Below are positions 8,362 through 14,873 of a DNA stretch of 30,083 nucleotides, piece by piece (the first letter of the stretch is position 1; every line of letters starts with the position of its first letter). Source of the stretch: a virus. Both the position numbers and the translations under genes were made by a program. The stretch spans positions 1 through 30,083 of IMG/VR virus record IMGVR_UViG_3300035681_000094. One strand, given 5' to 3'. The notes under the pieces were generated by a model that did not search any database, was not told where the DNA came from, and saw only the letters and a list, made by a program, of their open reading frames with translations.

Positions 8362-9761
8362 CAGTACGCCAACGGCTCGAGCGTCGCCTCGAGGCGTGCA
8401 AACGCCAAGTGCGCGTCGCTGTCGCCTTGGAAGCGCTGCACGCGCCAGTTGCGCATGTGGCCCTGCTGGAACCAGACGAGGCGCTTGGTGTAGTTGCCGA
8501 CGGTGCCGGCCTGAACGACGCGATCTTGCGACCAGTTGAGCCCGTCGACGCTGTAACTCGTCGAGATCGGCGGGTTCTTGCCGAGAGCGACGCGGCCGGT
8601 GAGCGAGACGAGCTCCAGCATGTTGAACAGCGCGCCGCGCGAGTCGTTGTAGACAATGCGGGTCGCGAACTCCCAGCGCACCTTCGAGCCCCAGTGCGCG
8701 CTCGCCGCCTGGTCGAGATAGCCCACCGCCGTTGACTGCGGATCAGCCGTCAGCCAGCGGTCGTACGCCCAGACAAAGCTACGCGCCCGGTACTGGGCGT
8801 AGCCCTCGATGGTCGAGGCGAGACAGAACCAGACCGGCACGCCAGCCGCCTGCGAAGCCGCCGCGTCGTAGACCAGCGTGCGGTCGGGGAGATGGATATA
8901 GAGATGCTGGTGGCTGCGATCGTTGCGCGCCTCGAGCTTGACGACCGCAAGCTGCGTCTCGGTGTAGTCGAGCAGCAGGTCGTCGATCTCCTGCGTCGAG
9001 ATCTTGGTAGCGCCCGCGTTGACGCCGAGATAGACGCCTGGCGCTTCATTGCGCCCGCTGCCGAGAAACGCGATCGTTTCGACGTAGACGCAGCAGGCGT
9101 GCGTCCCGACGACGCCTTTCTGGATCTGCGCGCCTTCGATGCGCTGGAACGGGAAAAACTCGCTCCCGACGTTCTCGAACACCTCGATGGTGTTGCGGTT
9201 GAGCGCGTAGATCTCGTTTCGCAGCTTCAGAAGCGCCACCACGGGGTCGGGGTCGATCTCGGAGCTGCCATACTTCAGCGGGTTGACGGCGGTGGGGTCG
9301 GTCAGCTCGGTGACGACCAGGCTGGTGCCGTCTGTCGTCATAAAGTATCCGTCGATCCACGCGACATCGAGCACAACGCCGAGGTCGGGGTCGGTGACCT
9401 GCGTCAGCGTCGAACCGTCCCAGTAAAAGAGGTTGTTGTCGCTTGCGATCGCCAGTCGGTCGAAGCTGTAGTCGAACGTCACGAGGTTCGTGCCGCCCAC
9501 GTCACCGAGCACCGTCACGGTGCCATTCGATGCGATCGAGCAGAGCTTCGTGCCCATCACGCGATAGCAGCCGCCCTGCCAGTTGATCGCCCCACGGTCG
9601 ACACCAGGGCCGGTGCCGTTCTGCACAATGCCATCCGCAGGGCGCAGAAAGCCCTCAGAGATGCCCGAGTTCACCGGCACCGGAACCATGTTGACCGGAT
9701 ACGACGTGCGTATAGCCGGCGACGTGTCCGTGTAGATGCCGGAGGCGATGGGAATCTGCAT
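8361..9761 (-). CDS. Tail hub / packaged-DNA stabilisation protein, P22 gp10-like
   Basis: A 466-residue homologue of P22 gp10 (472 residues), the hexameric tail hub that attaches below gp4, helps close the channel after packaging, and carries needle and spikes. Matching features in order: YPVNMVPVP near residue 21, SEGFLRPADGI, repeated beta-propeller-like strands (LFYWDGSTLTQVTD, DGYFMTTDGT), EIYALNRNTIEVFENVG, QKGVVGTHACC, HLYIHLPDRTLVYD (close to HLPRHVLVYD in P22), and the C-terminal SVDGLNWSQ and KRLVWFQQGHMRN blocks. It starts on a TAATG overlap with the upstream 49-residue gene. The call rests on several matching motifs plus synteny. Confidence 0.92.
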   Translation of the reverse strand: MQIPIASGIYTDTSPAIRTSYPVNMVPVPVNSGISEGFLRPADGIVQNGTGPGVDRGAINWQGGCYRVMGTKLCSIASNGTVTVLGDVGGTNLVTFDYSFDRLAIASDNNLFYWDGSTLTQVTDPDLGVVLDVAWIDGYFMTTDGTSLVVTELTDPTAVNPLKYGSSEIDPDPVVALLKLRNEIYALNRNTIEVFENVGSEFFPFQRIEGAQIQKGVVGTHACCVYVETIAFLGSGRNEAPGVYLGVNAGATKISTQEIDDLLLDYTETQLAVVKLEARNDRSHQHLYIHLPDRTLVYDAAASQAAGVPVWFCLASTIEGYAQYRARSFVWAYDRWLTADPQSTAVGYLDQAASAHWGSKVRWEFATRIVYNDSRGALFNMLELVSLTGRVALGKNPPISTSYSVDGLNWSQDRVVQAGTVGNYTKRLVWFQQGHMRNWRVQRFQGDSDAHLAFARLEATLEPLAY

Positions 9762-9910
9762 TACTTCTTCTTCGTCTTAGCCGCAGCCTTGAACGCCGCA
9801 GCGGTTGGCGCGCCCTTGGTACCGGGTTTGCGCATCTTCTCGCCGCTACCTTCTTCGATCCGCTCGCGCTTGCGGCGGATGTTCTCGTAAAGTCCTGGCT
9901 TCTTCACCAT
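9761..9910 (-). CDS. Small basic conserved phage protein (49 aa)
   Basis: A 49-residue, strongly basic protein. It opens MVKKPGLYENIRRKRERI and contains GSGEKMRKPGTKGAP followed by an Ala/Lys tail ending KTKKK. This arrangement recurs in many podophages beside capsid and tail genes, with no assigned function. The ATG at 9910 lies inside the end of the upstream DUF6321-like gene (7-base overlap), and its TAA shares one base with the gp10 start, so it is translationally sandwiched between the two. Its charge suggests nucleic-acid contact or virion packing, which is inference. The tail resembles sequences seen in many unrelated phages, so the reading frame is almost certainly real. Confidence 0.8.
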   Translation of the reverse strand: MVKKPGLYENIRRKRERIEEGSGEKMRKPGTKGAPTAAAFKAAAKTKKK

Positions 9911-10185
9911 TTCTCCTTGTCCGCCCAGTACGCCGCGCTCATCTTGCCCTTCGCAATATTAGACGCGTGCCTTGCCTTGAACGACGCCCGTCGCGCCTTG
10001 TCCGCCGCGCTCTCGCCCTCACGCTTCGGCGAGCCGCTCACGCCCTGCTGACCGAAACGGATGGTCTTGATCTGATCGCCCGACTTAGCCACGACGACGT
10101 GGCTCTTGGTCGGATGGTTGGGCGTGCGTTTCGGCTTGTTGTAGCCCTCGACGCCCGCTCGTGCAAGGCGGGAGTCCTTCTTCAC
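9904..10185 (-). CDS. DUF6321-like conserved phage protein
   Basis: A 93-residue basic protein starting at a GTG. The pattern LARAGVEGYNKPKRTPNHP, KSHVVVAK, IRFGQQGVSG, then ARRASFKARHASNIAKGKMSAAYWADKEKW is very characteristic of a small conserved phage family, which I match to DUF6321. The function is unknown. The GTG start overlaps the upstream TGA by 4 bases (GTGA) and its end overlaps the 49-residue gene by 7, so the trio just before gp10 is tightly coupled. No membrane segment or catalytic signature is visible. The length is usual for the family. Confidence 0.8.
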   Translation of the reverse strand: MKKDSRLARAGVEGYNKPKRTPNHPTKSHVVVAKSGDQIKTIRFGQQGVSGSPKREGESAADKARRASFKARHASNIAKGKMSAAYWADKEKW

Positions 10186-10478
10186 ACGCCGCCCTCGCCC
10201 GTGGCGATGTTGAGCGTCGTACCCGCCGCGCTGATATGCGCCACCGTCACGTCGCCGCTGCGCTTGCGGACGATGATCTCGCTGCCAGAGCGCACGGGAA
10301 GATCCGCCGTCGTGGCGGTCTGCGTGCCCTCGCCGATGCGAACGTAGCAGATGTTCGCGCCGCTGTTCACCAGCCGAACCGCGCGGTCTTGGCTGTTGAC
10401 GGTGACGCTCGCGCTCGTCGCAGCAGGCGTTACGACCTGGTTGCTTTTGTCGCGTTGGGTGAACTGGATGTTGTACAT
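10182..10478 (-). CDS. Small beta-rich structural protein, unrecognised
   Basis: A 98-residue protein with alternating hydrophobic strands (NIQFTQRDK, SASVTVNSQDRAVRLVNSGANICYVRIGEG, GSEIIVRKRSGDVTVAHISAAGTTLNIATG). Small proteins of this pattern occur next to tail-hub genes in several phage groups and look like single beta-sandwich virion proteins. No enzyme motif is present. The ATG at 10478 follows a usable SD-like stretch (TGGAGT), about 6 bases away. The gene ends by overlapping the DUF6321-like GTG start by 4 bases. Function is unknown. Confidence 0.65.
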   Translation of the reverse strand: MYNIQFTQRDKSNQVVTPAATSASVTVNSQDRAVRLVNSGANICYVRIGEGTQTATTADLPVRSGSEIIVRKRSGDVTVAHISAAGTTLNIATGEGGV

Positions 10479-10555
10479 GTCAGACTCCAGAGAGATGAGG
10501 AAAGTTTAGCATGAGTGCTCGCGAGGGCGGGAGCGGAGGAGGTTTTTGAGAGTCA
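10479..10555 (-). other. Intergenic gap after tailspike 1
   Basis: A 77-bp spacer. On the minus strand it holds a GC-rich stretch with the short palindrome CTCGCGAG. A 16-codon frame (10506-10556) begins on a TGATG overlap with the tailspike stop; it reads MTLKNLLRSRPREHSC and looks fortuitous. No convincing promoter or U-tract terminator is visible. Confidence 0.4.
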
Positions 10556-12514
10556 TCACAAATTGCCCTCGCTACCCCAAGTGCCTGGGGTGCCAGAAAC
10601 GGTGCAGAACCAGCCCTTGGGCTGCCCCACGACAGGTGTGGCCTGCTGCGCGCGGTCACCGATGGCCCAGGTTCCAACAGTCGGAACGGATGCGGCTTGG
10701 AAGTAAATCTTGTCCCCGAACCGCTGGGCGATGTAGACCACATCAGACCCCAGAGCCGCACCGCTGGCCTTGGTAACGCAACTGATAAAGACGTTATCCT
10801 GCACGGGCAGCACGGGCGCAGTCGTCGTGCCGGCCACCATGATGCCGTTCGTGCAAAGGTTGAAGACGTTGCGGTCGATGAACTGCTGCGAGAAGGCGCG
10901 GCCTGTCAGGTAGTTCGACTGATAGACGCCGTGGTAGAAGTTGCGGATCTGATTGTCAAGAACGTAGATTGGCGGGTTGCCGGCCCACTTCACGCCGACG
11001 TTGTTAGCCGAGTTGACCGTGTAGTCCTCTCCGAGCAAGAAGTTATTCGTGACGTACAGCGGAAGCGTTGAGGCTTGGAAATCAAGTTCAATTCCAGGCC
11101 GCGCAGTGGTTGCGCGTTCGATCTTGTTGTTCTTGATCGTGTGGCCGCCAACGGTAGCAACGGCTGCAATGGGAAACCATCCGATGTCCGAGCGCGTCGA
11201 GCCCGTAATAATGTTCCCGTGTACTTCGCAGTTAACCGCGTACCCGCTCAAGACAATACCGTGCCCCGCACTCGCGCGGATCACGTTGTTGCTCACCATC
11301 GTGTGAGCGAAGGCAGAGATTGCGCTCGCGGCGGCCGGGGAAACACGAATCCCGCACGCTGAAAATTCAAGGCTTTCTGAGAAGTCCTCGATAAGATTGT
11401 TGGCGATGATGTCCCCATCGCCTTGCGTGGCAACGTAAATACCGGCCGCCAAAGCAGGCTCAAGCGCGTTAATGCCGTTGCTCGTGCATTGGTTGCCGAT
11501 AATCTGCACACCGTCCCCAGAAGCCACGCCGCCTTGGTAATAGATGCCAGTTTCTCGCGTGTTGCGGCAGATGTTTCCAGACACCACATAGCGACCGCTT
11601 GTGCCGTTATACCCGACGATGACGCCGTGCCGGCGAAGGAGCGATGCAGGCGCAATTTCCACCCAAGTTGACGCATCCAACGTCACACAAATATTGCCCT
11701 CAACTAGCACATCCGAATCGACGCCGATGGCGTCCACATAGATACCCTGCGAGTTGTTTGAAAAGCAGAAGTTCTTCGTGATGTTGATGCGGCGAGAAGC
11801 GCCAGAAGTGCCGTACAGCACAATGTCGGCGCTGCTGGAATTGCTGTATGCGTTGCCCCAGATGTAGTTCCCTGTGATGTCAACGTTGGTGCTGTTGTTG
11901 CAATATACGCCGTTGAACTCAAAGCCGTGCAAGAAGCACTCCTGCACCTTGACGTTGCGCGCCCCGATGATCACAACGCCGTTGTTTTTCGTGAAGTCCA
12001 CGCCCCCGGAAGTCACACCATCTCCGCGCAGGCGAAGATTCTGGATCGTGCAGTTGTTGCCCGCCGCGAAGACGTTGCGTTCGCGCGTTGTCTGCCGAAT
12101 CGCAGACCCATAGCCGTCACCGTACACCATCGTGTCGGCGGGGATCGTCAGGGTGTTGGTGATGCGGTAGAAACTGCTGGACGCAGGGAAATACAGCGCC
12201 TTGCCGGTTGCTGCTACGAGTGCAGCAGCAATCGCCGCCGTATCATCCGTAACCCCATCCCCCACCGCCCCAAAGTCCTTGACGCTCACAACATCGCGCA
12301 GCTTCGCCTGCACGGTGCGAGAGACGGCGCCGGTGCCGGCGGGCGTGTACGTGATCTCGTCCGCGTTGTCGGGCAGATCCATCGTTTGCTCGAGATACGC
12401 CGTCAGCGTCGAGAGCGAGAACTTCCTCGCGTCGCCGTTCTCGACCGAGTACGTCGGCACCTGGTTGCTGGGCTCGAGCGTGTCGAGCGTGGGGAGTTGG
12501 TTTATGGTGGGCAT
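10556..12514 (-). CDS. Tailspike 1, pectate-lyase-like beta-helix
   Basis: A 652-residue spike, probably a trimeric enzyme that binds or cuts host capsule or O-antigen. Residues 1-65 form an adaptor (MPTINQLPTLDTLEPSNQVP) also present in the other two spikes. Residues 70-95 carry the KDFGAVGDGVTDDTAAI motif that opens many right-handed beta-helix glycan-binding or lyase domains. Residues 100-580 show beta-helix turns rich in N/G/I/V (VSGNICRNT, ITGNYIW, VSNNVIR). The last 55 residues (GTWAIGDRAQQ to TPGTWGSEGNL) are a small C-terminal module shared with spike 2. AAGGAG stands 5 bases before the ATG. Catalytic residues cannot be assigned by eye. Confidence 0.85.
   Translation of the reverse strand: MPTINQLPTLDTLEPSNQVPTYSVENGDARKFSLSTLTAYLEQTMDLPDNADEITYTPAGTGAVSRTVQAKLRDVVSVKDFGAVGDGVTDDTAAIAAALVAATGKALYFPASSSFYRITNTLTIPADTMVYGDGYGSAIRQTTRERNVFAAGNNCTIQNLRLRGDGVTSGGVDFTKNNGVVIIGARNVKVQECFLHGFEFNGVYCNNSTNVDITGNYIWGNAYSNSSSADIVLYGTSGASRRINITKNFCFSNNSQGIYVDAIGVDSDVLVEGNICVTLDASTWVEIAPASLLRRHGVIVGYNGTSGRYVVSGNICRNTRETGIYYQGGVASGDGVQIIGNQCTSNGINALEPALAAGIYVATQGDGDIIANNLIEDFSESLEFSACGIRVSPAAASAISAFAHTMVSNNVIRASAGHGIVLSGYAVNCEVHGNIITGSTRSDIGWFPIAAVATVGGHTIKNNKIERATTARPGIELDFQASTLPLYVTNNFLLGEDYTVNSANNVGVKWAGNPPIYVLDNQIRNFYHGVYQSNYLTGRAFSQQFIDRNVFNLCTNGIMVAGTTTAPVLPVQDNVFISCVTKASGAALGSDVVYIAQRFGDKIYFQAASVPTVGTWAIGDRAQQATPVVGQPKGWFCTVSGTPGTWGSEGNL
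12230..12343 (-). repeat. Tailspike N-terminal repeat, copy 1
   Basis: First of three dispersed copies of a roughly 114-bp block encoding the AGTGAVxRTVQ to DDTAAI segment. It is visibly similar at the DNA level to 14114-14227 and 16065-16178, so it could serve as a site for recombination between spike genes. Confidence 0.8.
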
Positions 12515-12523
12515 GGTGGCTCC

Positions 12524-14404
12524 TTACAAGTTACCTTCAGAAACCCACGTTCCAGGCGTTCCTGCAACGGTGCAACGCCAGCGTCGCGGACTTCCCACAG
12601 CCGGAACCGACTGCTCTGTTGTGTCTCCAACCGCCCAAGTCCCAGACGCTGGCGCAGACGCGGCTCTCCAAGTTATTGCAAGCCCTGTTCCTGAGTTTGA
12701 GACACTGCCACCGCCCGTCCCCCAATATACGCTTTGGTCAATAAAAGACCCGGTGCATGTCCCCGTCGTTGAAATGGCGGGGGTCGCCCCGCTCGTGTAA
12801 CTGCCACCGGAAACGCGAACTTGCGTGCAGGCATTTATTTGCAGAGCCTCAAAAGCGGGGGCATAGGCAATATTGTTCGTAAGCGCAGCTCTGGTAACAG
12901 ACGCTAACGAAAATGCGTAGTTGCTTGAGCCGGTGTTGACCGCTCTAACACCAGAAACTATAAGATCAGAAGTCGTGAATCCACCATTTTGTGCGGCCCT
13001 AAACGTAGGCGATGACGCGCTTTGATAGAACCCGCCCGTCACCGAAATGTTTGATGACGCAATGCCGTTTGCGTATTGAAAGAACGCGCTGCCTGTTCCA
13101 TAGACAATTGCGCTGTTTCCCGTCAATTCGACTCCGCTAGAAGCCTCGACGCGAATGCCGCTTCCCAACAGTGTCGCCCCACCGACGCCGGTTCCGTCAT
13201 TGGCGGACGGAATATTGATCACGTTATTGCAGACAACAGCGCCGCCGGCGGAAGAGGAAATGTTGATTCCGTCGCCTTGCAGCATTCCAGAAACAGTGTT
13301 GTTCGATATCAGCGGCTTTGTTACGCCAGATGCAACGCCGTTTATGCCAATGCCCGCGGGCGTCAACGTTCTATCCAAGGTGTGAGAGCAACAATTCACT
13401 ATCGAGTTGCCGGTTATTTGGATGGCGCCGATGTAATTACCAACGGCATAAATTCCAGCTCCGGATGATCGGTTAGTGCTGTACGAGCCTTGGATGTTTT
13501 CGATGTAGTTGTTTGTGACTTGAATATCCGTATCGCCAGTGCCGGCGGTGCCTGGAATGTAGACAGCAACCCCATAGGCTGTGTGCTGCCCGATTCTGTT
13601 GCCAGAAACGAGACACTTTTTAGGAAGCAGCCCGGCGTAAGGATCTTGAACTAGAACACCATGATTGCCACCGCCATAGCAGTAGTTGTTTAACACTTCA
13701 CACAGCGAGCAGTCGTTGTAAATACAAACGTCGGCCGCATCCTGAACCGTGCCAAGCCATCCCGAAAAGTGACTGTCTCTAACGGTGCAGCGAACGCAGC
13801 CGTCTAGCATAACGCCGGCCCATTGCATCCCTTCGAAAATGCAGTTTGAGACTTTGCTGTTAGTACAGCTGACAAACTTCACGCCAGCAACGTAGGCGGA
13901 CGAGCCAGCGGATGTCGCCTTGAATTTAACGCCGTCAATCTGAATGTTCGACTTTGACGTGGCGGAAAACAGAGAGATGTTGATAGTGCTGGTTTGAACA
14001 ACAGCCCCAAACGGTGCAGTTATTGATGTATTGCTGGACAACGTGATCGTCGAGGCGATTTTGTAAACGCCGGGCGGCATTAGCAATATGCCAGTGCTGT
14101 TCGCCCAGTTTTGAATCGCCGCCGTATCGTCCGTAACCCCGTCGCCTACCGCTCCGAAATCCTTCACACTAACGACATCCCGCAGCTTACTCTGCACCGT
14201 TCTTTGAACGGCGCCTGCGCCAGCGGGGTCGTAATCTATATAGGCGGCATTTTCAGGATCTGGAAACACCAGCGTGTCTTGGAAATAATCCACCAAGCTG
14301 TTGATCGACATCCTCCGCGCATCACCCGAATTCGGCGCATAGACGGGAATCTGGTCGCCGCCTGAAGGCGTGCCGAGGAGCGGGAGCTTGTTGATCGTCG
14401 GCAT
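12524..14404 (-). CDS. Tailspike 2, pectate-lyase-like beta-helix
   Basis: A 626-residue paralogue of tailspike 1. It shares the N-terminal adaptor (MPTINKLPLLGTPSGGDQIPVYAPNSGDAR), the SVKDFGAVGDGVTDDTAAI block (about 79-97) and the C-terminal module ending TPGTWVSEGNL. The central 100-570 beta-helix is unrelated in detail, with many N/S/G turns (VSNCIFEGM, VSGNRIGQH, VTNNYIENI, NVINIPSAND), consistent with a different polysaccharide specificity. Its central coding DNA (about 12850-14100) looks poorer in GC than its neighbours, as in recently exchanged receptor-binding domains. Its start lies 2 bases after the upstream coiled-coil/membrane gene. The substrate is unknown. Confidence 0.85.
   Translation of the reverse strand: MPTINKLPLLGTPSGGDQIPVYAPNSGDARRMSINSLVDYFQDTLVFPDPENAAYIDYDPAGAGAVQRTVQSKLRDVVSVKDFGAVGDGVTDDTAAIQNWANSTGILLMPPGVYKIASTITLSSNTSITAPFGAVVQTSTINISLFSATSKSNIQIDGVKFKATSAGSSAYVAGVKFVSCTNSKVSNCIFEGMQWAGVMLDGCVRCTVRDSHFSGWLGTVQDAADVCIYNDCSLCEVLNNYCYGGGNHGVLVQDPYAGLLPKKCLVSGNRIGQHTAYGVAVYIPGTAGTGDTDIQVTNNYIENIQGSYSTNRSSGAGIYAVGNYIGAIQITGNSIVNCCSHTLDRTLTPAGIGINGVASGVTKPLISNNTVSGMLQGDGINISSSAGGAVVCNNVINIPSANDGTGVGGATLLGSGIRVEASSGVELTGNSAIVYGTGSAFFQYANGIASSNISVTGGFYQSASSPTFRAAQNGGFTTSDLIVSGVRAVNTGSSNYAFSLASVTRAALTNNIAYAPAFEALQINACTQVRVSGGSYTSGATPAISTTGTCTGSFIDQSVYWGTGGGSVSNSGTGLAITWRAASAPASGTWAVGDTTEQSVPAVGSPRRWRCTVAGTPGTWVSEGNL
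14114..14227 (-). repeat. Tailspike N-terminal repeat, copy 2
   Basis: Second copy of the conserved block encoding AGAVQRTVQ to DDTAAI. It reads nearly like copy 1 and copy 3 with mostly third-position differences. Confidence 0.8.
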
Positions 14405-14406
14405 CT

Positions 14407-14610
14407 TTACTTCACCAGGTGATTAACGAACCAGGTTCCCAAGCCCCCGAGCGCTGACGCAATCGCCATGCCGGCGAAGATCCCGCCGTGACTGCGATTG
14501 GCGAGCGCGAGGAGCTCCTTCACGTCCTTCTGCAAGTCCTCGACCTGCGCTTCCAGCGTCTTTACCTGCCCGATCAGCAGTCCGAATTTCACGGGGTCGA
14601 CATCCGTCAC
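14407..14610 (-). CDS. Coiled-coil plus single-membrane-segment protein, probable lysis accessory
   Basis: A 67-residue protein. Residues 12-40 are a heptad-like helix (LIGQVKTLEAQVEDLQKDVKELLAL). Residues 43-63 form one Gly/Ala-rich membrane segment (IFAGMAIASALGGLGTWFV) ending in HLVK. This layout resembles XhlA-type haemolysin/holin-partner proteins. It lies 4 bases after a two-membrane-segment holin candidate, which supports a lysis role such as a second holin or an antiholin. Sequence identity to a named family is not certain from reading alone. An alternative is a small virion membrane protein. Confidence 0.6.
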   Translation of the reverse strand: MTDVDPVKFGLLIGQVKTLEAQVEDLQKDVKELLALANRSHGGIFAGMAIASALGGLGTWFVNHLVK

Positions 14611-14614
14611 GATA

Positions 14615-14809
14615 TCAGCGCTCCTTCAGCGGCATCGTCGTGATCGCGCGCAGCAACACGACACTGGTGGCAATCATGCACCCGACGAACGCCTGACCGG
14701 CGGGCGGGAGCGGTAGGTGGAAAACGAAGCCTTGCAAGACAGAGAGCACCGCCAGCGCGATAGAAAACTGGATGGTGCGGGAGTTCAGAAGGTTTTTTAG
14801 CGTGGGCAT
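14615..14809 (-). CDS. Holin candidate, two membrane segments
   Basis: A 64-residue protein with short ends and two hydrophobic helices at about 14-32 (IQFSIALAVLSVLQGFVF) and 37-55 (AGQAFVGCMIATSVVLLRA), closing with the TTMPLKER tail. The SRTIQ opening and the LRxxTTxPL ending are typical of small phage holin-like proteins, which form inner-membrane holes that let endolysin reach the wall. The start ATG at 14809 follows a 64-bp spacer. It is located between two tailspike genes rather than beside the endolysin, which is unusual. A hairpin-type class II topology is expected but untested. Confidence 0.7.
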   Translation of the reverse strand: MPTLKNLLNSRTIQFSIALAVLSVLQGFVFHLPLPPAGQAFVGCMIATSVVLLRAITTMPLKER

Positions 14810-14873
14810 GGGGTTAGGCGCCTTTATTTGTCAAAAAAAAATCAATCGAAAATCAACGCCTCGCGCTCATCAA

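Noticed and set aside
8892-9890. Plus-strand frame of 332 codons opposite gp10
   Set aside because: Shadow of the gp10-like gene; no RBS, no family resemblance, composition typical of a complementary frame.
10506-10556. Sixteen-codon frame overlapping the tailspike 1 stop
   Set aside because: TGATG coupling is suggestive but the peptide is tiny, Arg-rich and matches nothing; treated as chance.
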